A stretch of DNA of 64,000 bases from Mycoplasma sp. (GCA_024721275.1 JAMPIX010000001.1:186001-250000), one strand, 5' to 3'; shown: positions 48,110 through 59,333, counted from the stretch's first letter. The notes: generated by a model from the letters alone, not told the origin. Program-made: numbers and translations.

Positions 48110-48658
48110 AATTTTATTTAATTAACAATTTTATAACTTTATTTTTAAGCTTTTCTAGAAACTCTAGTTTTGTTTTAGAAATGCTTTGTAATTTATAAAA
48201 AATGGATAATTCATTTTCTAGTTTTGAATCATACATTTTTATACTTTTAATATCATTTAATTTTATAAATTTTATTACTGCTCCATTTGATCTCTTTCTA
48301 AGTTTTTCTATTCCTTTATTAACTGAATAAAATGTTGTAAAAAAATTATTTTTTTCTTTGAGTGCATATACTCGTTGATACAAATCAAAATCTCCATCAA
48401 TTCATCATGTGTAAATTTCACCATTACCAGAAAGCAATATATATTTTCCAGAGAAATTTTTAGTATTTGTTCTAAGAATTTTTGAACCACAAGTGTAAAA
48501 TGGATATTTTCCATTTTTAATACTTGCATTTACATTTTTTTTACCTGTTCTTATTTCTGAAAAAATATTTTTCTCATCTGTTTCACTTAGATTTATTTTA
48601 TTTAGAATTTTATCTATTGTATTACTAATTTTATTTAAACTAGTCATCAATTTTTCAA

Positions 48659-48784
48659 TTGGTTCGATTATGTCTATAATTTTTTTAATATCATCTTTTG
48701 CAGAATTGAATGTAGATATATCAATTAGATTTAAATGCTTAATTAAAAAATCCTCTTTTGGTTCGATTATGTCTATAATTTTTT
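48659..48784 (-). repeat. 27-base direct repeat within hsdS1
   Basis: Positions 48659-48685 and 48758-48784 are identical and code for K-I-I-D-I-I-E-P in the same frame, 99 bases apart. Deletion between them would remove exactly 33 residues. Confidence 0.8.
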
Positions 48785-48794
48785 GTTGTTCTTC
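48765..48794 (-). repeat. Central inverted repeat, hsdS1 copy
   Basis: Thirty bases perfectly complementary in orientation to 50398-50427. They code for E-E-Q-Q-K-I-I-D-I-I between the two recognition domains of HsdS. Confidence 0.85.
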
Positions 48795-49139
48795 CAAAGA
48801 AGGTAAATCTATTTTTATTTTTTTTCAATCTGTTTTTTTGTTCCTGGTCTAGTTGATCCGGTTATTATTTTCTCTCAATTATTCTTATTTAATAAAAAAT
48901 AATATAAATACTTTTTATAACAAACGTTCTTATTAATATCACCAACCAAAAAAGCTGTATCTATATTTCAAACAGGAAAGTTATATCAAAAAATTTTCAT
49001 TGTGCCTTTTCTTGGCAGTGAAAATGTCTCTTTATTATATCTATATTCATTAGTATATGAAAATATTCCACCAGCCCCAATTACTGGTATATTACCGGAT
49101 TTTTCAAGAGATTTTTTACCATCGATTATTTCAGCTATA

Positions 49140-49170
49140 TCACCAAGTTTATATATTGCCATAATCAAAC
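49140..49170 (-). repeat. Left 31-bp inverted repeat of the hsdS switch
   Basis: Covers 8 bases before and the first 23 bases of hsdS1 on the minus strand. It matches 49943-49973 on the plus strand at every position. Confidence 0.9.
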
Positions 49171-49171
49171 A

Positions 49172-49199
49172 AAAAAACACTTTATTAAAAGTGCTTTTT
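49172..49199 (-). terminator. Terminator of the recombinase gene
   Basis: Hairpin with CACTT/AAGTG core and A/T-rich flanks, reading into a T run on the minus strand. It includes the recombinase stop and lies between the recombinase and hsdS1, so it should block read-through into hsdS1. Confidence 0.6.
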
Positions 49200-49889
49200 A
49201 TATATGTTTAGATTTTCTTTTTTTGATAATTGCAAATACCGATATGTTGTTTCAATTTTTACATGACCCAATTGCATAGAAACACTTTTAACAGTTGCGC
49301 CATTTAGGATCATATGAGTTGCATGACTTCTTCTTAATGAATGCGGTGTATATTTTTCACCTAATACTTCTTTAATTCACAGTCTTAATGTTTTAGTTGT
49401 CACATTGTATTTACCTAGTATTTGTTTAGTTGTTTCAAAATTATGAAATATTTCTCGCTTTTTATTTCCTTTTCCTAAAATTTTCAATGTATCAACATTA
49501 ACATCATGAATAGTTTCCAACTCTGATGCTCTTATTCCAGTTTCAAAAAGAAATCTAATAATTAAACACTTCAATTCTAGTTTTTTAGTTTTGTTATACA
49601 ATTCTTTTTTTGTAATTATTTCCCTATAAACCTGATCATATTTTGGTAATTTTAATTGTTTTAATAAAATTCACCTTTTATTACCAGATCATTTTAAAAA
49701 TGATAATATGACATTATATTTTGTGTGTGTTGTAGAAACAGCTTTTGAATACAAAATATATTTTCTAATAGATGTTATTTTATATAGATCTAATGTTTTA
49801 TTGCTTAGTATAGTTTTATATGATCTTATTGTGTTTTTTGAATAATTATTTTTTTTCAAAAATCTAATATATTTATTTATATCTTCCAT
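49185..49889 (-). CDS. Tyrosine recombinase (Xer/invertase type)
   Basis: A 234-residue recombinase, shorter than XerC/XerD of about 300 residues. The N-terminal SAM-like DNA-binding domain has Y-S-K-N-T-I-R-S-Y near residue 16. The catalytic set is complete: Arg near 120 (G-I-R-A-S-E-L), Lys near 139 (G-K-G-N-K-K-R), H-S-L-R-R at 183-187, L-G-H ending at 209, and nucleophile Tyr near 218 (T-T-Y-R-Y). It lies between two inverted hsdS genes, inside the predicted invertible segment, the usual position for an enzyme that shuffles type I specificity genes. GGAGGT RBS on the minus strand. Confidence 0.9.
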
Positions 49890-49918
49890 TTTACCTCCAA
49901 TATAAAGTAAAATATAAA

Positions 49919-49943
49919 TATGATTAAATTATTAATTTGGAGG
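49919..49943 (+). promoter_or_regulatory. Promoter-like box and RBS driving hsdS2
   Basis: TATGAT at 49919-49924 and GGAGG at 49939-49943, seven bases before the hsdS2 ATG. The RBS lies at the inner edge of the right inverted repeat; the left repeat has no equivalent. Confidence 0.6.
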
Positions 49944-49973
49944 TTTGATTATGGCAATATATAAACTTGGTGA
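49943..49973 (+). repeat. Right 31-bp inverted repeat of the hsdS switch
   Basis: Perfect inverted match to 49140-49170; it spans the hsdS2 start codon and the codons for M-A-I-Y-K-L-G. Confidence 0.9.
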
Positions 49974-51024
49974 AATTTGTGATTATGTTGAAGGATACGT
50001 TAATCCTGCAATAAATAATTCTAAATATTTTAATGGAAATGCAATAAATTGAATAAGAGTAAAAGATTTAAAACATGGTCAAATAATAAATGAAACTGAA
50101 TTAACTCTTTCTGAAGAAGGTTTTAATTTAAGAAAAAATGATAAACAAATTTTTTTAAAAAACTCAATAGTTTGGTCAAAATCTGGAACTGTTGGAAATG
50201 TTGGTATATTAGGAAAAAATGCTTGTGCTAATAGAGGTATTTTAAATATAATACCAAAAGATAAAATTAAAAAAAAGTATCTCTATTATTTTTTGTATAA
50301 AAATAAAAATTCTTTTATTAGAAAAGCTACAGGTGCTGTTTTATTACATTTTTATGGACCGCAATTAATGAATGAGAAAATAAACTTACCATCCTTAGAA
50401 GAACAACAAAAAATTATAGACATAATCAAACCAATAGAGGAGCAAATAAAAATATGTCAAAACATAATTGATAAATCTAAGTCATTATTAAAAAATAATT
50501 ATCATTTTAATGAAAAAACTGAAAAACAATCATTGGGTGATTACATTTCTTTTCAAAAAACAGATTATCAAAATCAAAGTAAATATTTTGCAACAAATGC
50601 AATAGGAGAATTTAATATTGATTTCACTAAAATAATAGATGTTTCTAAAAATGTTCCATCAAGAGCGAAAGTTTCACCAAATGAAAAAACATTAATTTTT
50701 TCAAAATTACAAAATGAAAATAAATATTTCTATTTTGTAAATAAACCAAATGAAGTTTTTTCTACTGGAATGTTTTGTGTAAATTCAAAATATATTGACC
50801 ATGTTATTGGTTTTTTTCAAACAAAAAGCTGAATGAAACAAAAAGACATTTTTTCTAACGGAACAACGATGAGAGGATTAAATAACTCTGCTATAAAACA
50901 AATAAAAATTAAGAGTCCAATTTTAGAAGGAGATAAAATATCTTCTCTTATTTCTAAAATTAGTTCAAAAATCGGAATACTAGAAAATTTAAAATTAAAA
51001 ATAATAAATTTATTAGTTAAATAA
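49951..51024 (+). CDS. hsdS: Type I specificity subunit HsdS, copy 2 (intact, with RBS)
   Basis: A 357-residue HsdS that selects the DNA target of the type I enzyme. The first recognition domain runs from M-A-I-Y-K-L-G-E-I to about residue 145, the central spacer contains L-P-S-L-E-E-Q-Q-K-I-I-D-I-I near 146-159, and the second domain begins with L-G-D-Y-I near 197. It ends in a helix rich in Ile and Lys. The gene is open throughout with TGA as Trp and has GGAGG before its ATG, so it is the expressed copy here. It stands outside the hsdRMM transcript and needs its own promoter. Confidence 0.92.
50398..50427 (+). repeat. Central inverted repeat, hsdS2 copy
   Basis: Thirty bases perfectly complementary in orientation to 48765-48794, located between the two recognition domains of hsdS2. 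Confidence 0.85.
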
Positions 51025-51114
51025 TCTTAAATATAAATATTTAATAATAATCAGTTGAAATAATATTAAAGTAAGTTTTAACAATTTCTAAAAATTTGTT
51101 GTAAACTTACATTA

Positions 51115-53079
51115 ATGTCTAAATTAATTATTGTTGAATCTCCCAAGAAGATAAAGTCTCTTGAAAATTATATTAACCAAATCAAAAAAGAGGATCCATC
51201 TCTTGAAGATGAATACTTTTTTGGTGCCTCTGTAGGTCATGTTGTAAAGATGACTTTAGGTGGAACTGAAAGATTAGGTATCGATATGGAAAATTGAGAA
51301 CCAATTTATAAACCTGATCCTGGAAAAAAGAAAGTTATTACAGAATTAAAGTCATTATCTAAAAAAGTTGATACTGTATATATTGCAACCGATTTAGATC
51401 GTGAAGGTGAAGCTATTGCAGGAAACTTAGTTGATATTCTTAAATTAGATAATAAATATAAAAGAATAGTTTTCAATGAAATTACAAAAGATGCTTTTCA
51501 TAAAGCATTATTAAATCCTCATGAAATAGATGAAAATCTTGTTAAAGCTCAAAAAACAAGAAGAATGCTAGATAGAATAATCGGATTTAAACTTTCTGGA
51601 TTAATGAAAAGAAAAATTACTGGTTTCCCAAGTAATCCATCTGCTGGAAGAGTTCAATCTGTTGCGTTAAAGTTAGTAGTTGATAAAGAAAGAGAAAGAG
51701 AAAAATTTGTTCCCACACAATATTTTGTTCTTGATCTTGAATTAGATAATGGTTTAAAAATTTCTTGAAAAAGAAAAGAACCTATTACAACCTTAAAAGA
51801 AACATGAAGTGATAAAGTAACAAAGTCATGAATACAACCTTCTGAAATAGAAGAAATAGTTTCTAATATAGAAACTGAGACTGCAACAATCATTGATAAG
51901 ACAACATCTATTAGAAGTAGTAGAAAAACTACTCCATTTAAGCAAGCTGCTTTATATAGAAGTGCTGATTCAATTGGTATTTCTTCTGGAAGAGTTCAAA
52001 TGGCTGCTCAAAAACTATATGAAGGTTTTGGTCAAGGTGGATTGATTTCATATCCAAGAACTGATTCAACAAGATTATCTAATCAATTTATTTCTAAAGT
52101 AAAATCTTTTATTAAAAATAATTATGGTGATGAATATGTTAACGAAGATATTAAAGGAATTGGTGGAGCACAAGATGCCCATGAAGCTATTAGACCTACT
52201 GATATCACATTAACTCCTGCAATGGCAAATGCTAAATATAATCTTGAAGGTGCAGAAAGTTCTGTTTATAGATTAATTTATAACAATACATTAAAAGCAA
52301 TAATGTCACCTCCAAAAAGCAAAATCATTTCATATTCATTTGATGTAAAAGATAACTTATTTTCAGCATCAGCTTCAAAAATAATATTTGATGGTTACTA
52401 TAAAGCTATAGGTTTTCCAAAAGAAAATGATGAAAATATAAAAAATCTTGAAACTGAATATGAAAAAGATGATCAATTTAAAATTGCTAATGTTCAAAGT
52501 GAAGAAAAATTTACTTCACCACCACCAAGATATTCTGAAGGTAATTTAATAGCAACCTTAGATGAAATAGGAGTTGGTAGACCTTCTACATTTGCAACAA
52601 CAATTAAAAAAATTAAAGAACGTTTATATGTAGAAAAAGAAGATTCAAGATTAAAACCTACTGAATTTGGTGAAATTGTATTGAAAAAATTAGTTACTTC
52701 ATTTAAAGAAATCATTAATGAAAAATATACAGCAGGTATTGAACTTAAGCTTGATGAAATATCTGAAGGAAAATTCGATTACAAGTTAGTAATGAGAAAT
52801 TTTTATAATAAATTTGATGAAACTTTAAATGTTGCATACGAAACATTAGAGCATACAAAAATAACACCTAAAGAAGTTGGAGAAAATTGTCCAGAATGTC
52901 AAAGTCCTCTAGTCTATAGATATAACAAAAGAAATGGTGATCGTTTTATTGGTTGCAGTAATTTTCCAAATTGTAAATTTATGAAACCAGATCCAGAATT
53001 CAAATCTAAAAGAATAACATTTAAAAAATGAACTAAAAAAACAACAAAAAAAGATACAAAAAAAACAACTAAAAAATAG
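51115..53079 (+). CDS. topA: DNA topoisomerase I
   Basis: A 654-residue type IA topoisomerase that relaxes negative supercoils. The TOPRIM domain opens with I-I-V-E-S-P-K-K and contains D-L-D-R-E-G-E-A near residue 95; the active-site Tyr is in G-G-L-I-S-Y-P-R-T-D-S near residue 305. One C4 zinc motif (C-P-E-C ... C-S-N-F-P-N-C) lies near 582-620, fewer than in E. coli. The tail is Lys/Thr-rich. It ends with TAG, a rare stop here. TGA is Trp at several positions. It marks the return from the defence island to housekeeping genes. Confidence 0.96.
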
Positions 53080-53134
53080 AAATGTAAAATATAACTTTTT
53101 TTAATTCTAATAAGTTTTTAATTATAATGAATTT

Positions 53135-54998
53135 ATGTTTCAGTTAAAAAATATAATAAATACAGACGTAAAAGATCAAAATCAAATATTTGATGAAATA
53201 ACATCTTTGGCTTTAAAAAATAACTTAATAAGTAAAGATGGAAAAGAAACATTAAAATCATTAGATGGAAAACCAACTGATTTAGTAGTATCGATAATTG
53301 TTCCGGAGGATGCTAGAAATATGCATCTAGATATATTAGCTAAGATAGCTGGAAAGTTTTCAAGTGAAGAAAATCTAGAAAAATTTAAAAAATTAACTCA
53401 TGAAGAACAATTGAAATTTTTAAATGATAGTAAAAATGATGAAATAGTTTCTGAGGTTAAAAGTGGCGACATAAGTGTTATTGCTGTTACATCTTGTCCA
53501 ACTGGAGTTGCCCATATATGGCGGCAGATTCATTAATTAAATATGCTTCAGAAAATAATATTAAATTAAAAGTTGAAAGACAAGCTGCACAATGAACTAT
53601 AAATGAATTAAATCAAGATGATATTAAGCAAACTGATTATGTAATAATAGCAACGGAAGACCAATAGATGGAAAAGAAAGATTTGAAAACAAAAAAGTTC
53701 TTGAAGTTGGAGTTGCAAAAGTTATAAAAGATCCTAAAAAATTATTTGATGATGTAATTATTGCTCCTGTCTTAAAGTGAAATGGAACATCTACTGAAAA
53801 AAGTAAGAAAAAAATGACTGGTCCATTAGCAGCACTTATGAATGGTGTTTCATACATGATACCATTTGTTGTTGTTGGCGGATTATTAATAGCTTTATCT
53901 CTTGGTATTGCAGGAAAACAAATAAATGGAAAATTACAAATTCCAGATCATACTTTTTGAAGCGCTGTAAATGATATTGGTGTTGTCGGTTTTGAATTAA
54001 TGATTCCTATTTTAGGCGGATTCATAGCATCAACCATAGCTGGTAGAGCCGCTGTTGCACCTGCTATGGTTCTTTCATTCTTGATAGGAAATCAAGATGG
54101 ACAATTATTCAATTGATCAAGATTCGAATTTGAAAATTTTGTCATTAATGGTAGTGGTCATCCAGCTAATGCAGGTTTCTTTGGATCAATTGCTGTTGGA
54201 TTTGCAGTAGGTTATGGTGTTAAATTATGATTAGACACAATTAGTTTAAAAATTCCTAAACAATTAAAACCAATTGAACCAATTTTAGTAATTCCTATAT
54301 TATTTACTTTTGTTGGTTGATTATTTTTTGCTTACTTTGGTTATGTTCCTTTATATTACATATCAGAAGGTTTAAATATAGGTATAACAAGTCTTGTTGA
54401 TGATAATTTATTCTTTATAGCTGGAATAGTTTTAGGAGCAATGGTTGGTTTTGATATGGGTGGACCAATTAATAAAATTGCATTCTTGTTAGGATCAGCA
54501 TTTATAGAGCAAGGAAAACCAGAAGTCATGGGAGCTGTAGCAGCAGCCATAGATATTCCTCCTTTAGGTTATGGACTAGGTGTATTAATAGGTAAATATG
54601 TATTTAGAAGTAAAGTATTTGATAAAGAAGATGTTTCAACTTCTTATACATCAATAATTATGTCATTTGTTGGAATTACAGAAGGAGCAATACCATTTGC
54701 TATTAAATATCCAAAAAGTGTAATTATTTCAAATATGGTTGGATCAGCAATCGATGCTGGATTAGTTGCGCTATTCCAAATTACTGATAGTGCTGCACAT
54801 GGAGGACCAATAGTTTGAATTCTTGGAGCGATTGGAAAAGATGGAGTTAGAAATTATTTATGAGGATTATTCTATTTAGTTGCAATAATAGCCGGAGCAC
54901 TTACAACTGCTACACTAATGATAATATTAGAAAGTATTTATAACAAAAAGAAAAAGAAAGATCATAGAGATATTAAAAAGACAGAAACAATAAAATAG
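53135..54998 (+). pseudogene. fruA: Fructose-type PTS enzyme IIABC, decaying
   Basis: The gene would encode a membrane permease that phosphorylates fructose during uptake. Three lesions are visible. First, the IIA domain goes from N-L-I-S-K-D-G-K directly to S-L-D-G-K-P-T-D, so the usual G-I-A-I-P-H active-site His region (about 40 residues) is missing. Second, the IIB domain reads C-P-T-G-V-A-H and then shifts frame near 53513 because about four bases of the T-Y-M-A-A codons are lost. Third, one base is missing near 53657 at the T-G-R-P-I-D-G-K segment. After that the IIC domain is open to 54998, with G-G-P-I-N-K. TATAAT lies six bases before the ATG. Confidence 0.85.
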
Positions 54999-55007
54999 AT
55001 ATAAAAT

Positions 55008-55038
55008 AAAACTTCGAAATAATCGAAGTTTTTTTTAT
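55008..55038. terminator. Bidirectional terminator between fruA and ppa
   Basis: Perfect arms AACTTCGA and TCGAAGTT around ATAA, flanked by A and T runs; both convergent genes end close by. Confidence 0.9.
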
Positions 55039-55049
55039 TTATTTTTAAA

Positions 55050-55601
55050 TTAAAATGTATATTTTTCAGGATGAGCTAATTTCATTTTTTCAATGAAATC
55101 ATCTTTATCCATGCTTCCATATTTTTCCATTAATTCTTTAGCTTCAAGATATTCTTTTTCAGCTCATTCTTTTCCTTCAAAACCAGGAACTTTTGTTATT
55201 CCTTCTCTTTTTCAATTTTTATATGTTGAAAAGAATGTTTGAACCTGATCTAAAAATTCTTTTGGTAAATCATCTAATTCGTTTACATTTTCATAACGAT
55301 AATCGTCAGCATGTACACAAATTAATTTTGTATCAGTTTCACCATCATCGATCATTTTCATAGCTCCAATTACTTTAACGTTAATTGAAACACCAGGAAC
55401 GAAATTGTTATCTGAGTATATTAATACATCTAATTCATCTCCGTCTCAATCTAATGCTTCAGGAATAAATCCATATGTTGCTGGATATTTAAAACCTTCT
55501 CTTAATATTCTATCTACTTGTATTTGTTTTGTTTTTCTATCGTATTCATATTTTATGTTTGAATCCTTAGGGATTTCTATTATTGCTTTTAAATTTTTCA
55601 T
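55050..55601 (-). CDS. ppa: Inorganic pyrophosphatase
   Basis: A 183-residue soluble family I pyrophosphatase that drives biosynthetic reactions by removing pyrophosphate. Metal-binding Asp residues are visible in [10 protein letters not shown] near residue 53, and Y-G-F-I-P lies before it. K-Y-E-Y-D near 18 fits the substrate pocket. Length is typical. Two TGA Trp codons lie in the C-terminal half. No RBS is evident. The start is divergent from hrcA across 67 bases. Confidence 0.95.
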
Positions 55602-55668
55602 AATTAAATTTTATCAATTTATACTTAATTTCAATTATTTAATTGTTATAATAAATAATGTAAAAATT

Positions 55669-56661
55669 ATGACAAATAGACAATCGAAAATTTTAAGACA
55701 TATTGTTGAAGAATTTATTTCAACTGGCCAACCAGTTTCATCAAAAAAGATACAAGAAAAGTATAAATTAGAAGTTTCAACTGCAACTATTAGAAATGAA
55801 ATGAATGTTTTGGTTCAAGAAAATTATTTGGAAAAATCTTATTTCTCTTCAGGTAGAATTCCTTCAGTAAAAGGCTATGATTATTTTGCTAATAATTTAA
55901 TAGATAGCAATTCAGATAAAGAATTAGAAAAAAAATTAAATAAAATATTTGCAAAAAGAATTGTTGACATCGATACAGTTTTAGACGAAGCTATTAGCAC
56001 GATTTCAAATTTCACAAACTTAACATTTTCATCAGCTAGTTTAGAAACAAATGAATTATTAAAATTTATACAACTTATTAAATTGGATGATGATAATGCA
56101 ACAATAATTGTTGTTACTTCAACAGGTAGAACAGAATCTAAATTATTTAAATTAGATCATAAAACAAATTTTGAAGATTTAAGAATTGCTGTTAGATTAT
56201 TTAAAGAAAGATTGATTGATACACCTTTAAATAATTTAAATAAGAAAATGGAAATCATTGCACCTTTATTAAAAGAAAAAATTAGTAGTCATGAATTTGT
56301 TATTCAACAATTTGTAAGTAAAATATTTAACTTTCATAAATTCCAAACACAAAAAGTATATGGTAGATCAAATATTGTTAAATATGATGACATTACAAGA
56401 AATCAAATTATAAAACTTACTGAAATACTTGAAAGAAATTCGATTTGATCAACAATTGAATCAAACACAAAAAATGAAGATGACACATTAAAAATTTCAA
56501 TTAGTGAAGATAATACCGCAATAATTTCTAAAAAGCTAAGTATAGATAATATAACTAGAGAGGTTTCAGTTGTAGGATCAACAAGATTAGAATATGATAA
56601 AGCATTAAATGCATTAAAATTATTAGAACAACACCTAAAAGGAGAAAATAAAAATGAGTAA
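55669..56661 (+). CDS. hrcA: Heat-inducible transcription repressor HrcA
   Basis: A 330-residue repressor that binds CIRCE operators. The N-terminal winged helix has I-L-R-H-I-V-E-E-F and V-S-S-K-K-I with T-A-T-I-R-N-E-M; the following dimer and inserted domains contain S-S-G-R-I-P-S near residue 62 and G-S-T-R-L-E-Y near the C-terminus. The long frame upstream of the ATG overlaps ppa antisense and is not part of the gene. TATAAT at 55647-55652 lies 16 bases before the ATG. No CIRCE is visible at its own promoter. hrcA overlaps grpE by 8 bases. Confidence 0.95.
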
Positions 56662-57394
56662 AAATCAAAAAAAAGATAATAAGAAAAAAGAAGAAGAGTT
56701 AAAGAAAAAAGAAAACGTTAATAAAAAAGCTGATGTTAATAAAAAAGCTGATGTTAATAAAAAAGCTGATGTTAATAAAAAAGAAAATGTTAATAAAAAA
56801 GCTGATGCTAATAAAGAAACAAAAAAAGATGTTAAACCTAAAAAAACTATAAAAGAATTAGAAACTCAAATTTCATTATTAGAAGAAATTAATAAGAAAA
56901 ATACTGAAGTAATTCAAAATCAAAGAAAAGAAATTCATGAATTAGATTTAATGAATAAAAAGAATATGAGTGATTTTCAAAACAAAGCAAAAGAATTTGC
57001 TTCTAATGCACAAAAACAAATTGAGGAATTTAAAGTTGATTTTAAAGCAAAACAACAACAAGAAATTGATGATATTAAAAAATACCGTTCTGAAAAATTA
57101 GCATTAAGCTTATTAGATCACTTACTTAATTTAAAAACTGTTGTAGAACATGGATCAACATCAGGAAGTACAGATGTACAAAATTATTTAAAAGGTTTCG
57201 AAATGATTTTAAATCAAATTAATGATTCACTTGAACTAGAAAATATATTTATAATCTCTCCTAAAGTAGGTGATGAATATGATCCTAAATTACATGAGGC
57301 ACTTTCTGGAAATGGTTCAAAAATTTCTAAAGTTAAAAAAGTTGGATTCAGATTACACGACAGAATTTTAAAGCCTGCAGTAGTAGAAATTTAA
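56654..57394 (+). CDS. grpE: Nucleotide exchange factor GrpE with repetitive N-terminus
   Basis: A 246-residue co-chaperone that releases ADP from DnaK. The first 60 residues are Lys/Asn-rich and contain about six tandem six-residue units such as N-K-K-A-D-V. Next comes a long coiled coil (residues 65-150), and the beta domain with G-D-E-Y-D-P-K-L-H-E-A-L near 212 and the final L-K-P-A-V-V-E. The AAAGGAG RBS lies at the end of hrcA. It forms the hrcA-grpE operon ahead of dnaK, which has its own promoter. Confidence 0.93.
   Translation: MSKNQKKDNKKKEEELKKKENVNKKADVNKKADVNKKADVNKKENVNKKADANKETKKDVKPKKTIKELETQISLLEEINKKNTEVIQNQRKEIHELDLMNKKNMSDFQNKAKEFASNAQKQIEEFKVDFKAKQQQEIDDIKKYRSEKLALSLLDHLLNLKTVVEHGSTSGSTDVQNYLKGFEMILNQINDSLELENIFIISPKVGDEYDPKLHEALSGNGSKISKVKKVGFRLHDRILKPAVVEI
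56702..56809 (+). repeat. 18-base tandem repeat in grpE
   Basis: Unit AATAAAAAAGCTGATGTT occurs three times unchanged (56720-56773), flanked by three variant units. Unit length is a multiple of three, so copy change keeps the frame. Confidence 0.9.
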
Positions 57395-57397
57395 AAA

Positions 57398-57438
57398 TTA
57401 GCAAACTAATGACTTAATTGCTAAAAATATGCTATAAT
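57398..57438 (+). promoter_or_regulatory. CIRCE-like operator and -10 box of dnaK
   Basis: Positions 57398-57424 have the CIRCE layout of 9-9-9: TTAGCAAAC, nine bases, AATTGCTAA. The outer seven bases of each arm are a perfect inverted repeat (TTAGCAA/TTGCTAA), while the inner CTC/GAG pair has degenerated. TATAAT follows at 57433-57438, so HrcA bound here would cover the -35 region. Confidence 0.8.
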
Positions 57439-57467
57439 CATTTTGTAAAACAACACAATTTATATAA

Positions 57468-59315
<1,848 letters not shown>

Positions 59316-59333
59316 TCGTTATTTAAATAAAAA

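Larger units (their letters stand above)
48114..49162 (-). pseudogene. hsdS: hsdS copy 1, frameshifted and lacking an RBS in this orientation
   Basis: A type I specificity subunit with two target-recognition regions separated by the conserved L-P-S-L-E-E-Q-Q-K-I segment. It begins M-A-I-Y-K-L-G-D-I like hsdS2. The frame breaks near 48810-48840, where the minus strand holds A7 and A8 runs: the first frame stops after K-K-Q-I-E-K-K, and the next frame carries on with K-I-D-L-P-S-L-E-E-Q-Q. One added A in either run restores it. No RBS precedes its ATG, and a terminator hairpin lies just upstream, so the gene looks silent now. I-I-D-I-I-E-P occurs twice, from a 27-base direct repeat. Confidence 0.85.
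49171..49942. mobile_element. Predicted invertible segment carrying recombinase, promoter and RBS
   Basis: The 772 bases between the 31-bp inverted repeats hold the tyrosine recombinase gene and, at the right edge, a promoter-like region with GGAGG. Inverting it would place the GGAGG before hsdS1 instead of hsdS2, without changing either reading frame. The inversion itself is inferred from the layout. Confidence 0.7.

Noticed and set aside
49185-49889. Housekeeping XerC/XerD
   Set aside because: It is short (234 residues), lies inside inverted hsdS genes and next to matching inverted repeats; a local invertase is more likely, though a chromosome-resolution role is not excluded.
55405-55668. 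N-terminal extension of hrcA
   Set aside because: It runs antisense through ppa; the typical HrcA start, with a -10 box upstream, is at 55669.
56702-56809. CRISPR-like repeats
   Set aside because: Units are contiguous without spacers and code for Lys/Asn-rich peptide in grpE; no cas genes are present anywhere in the window.
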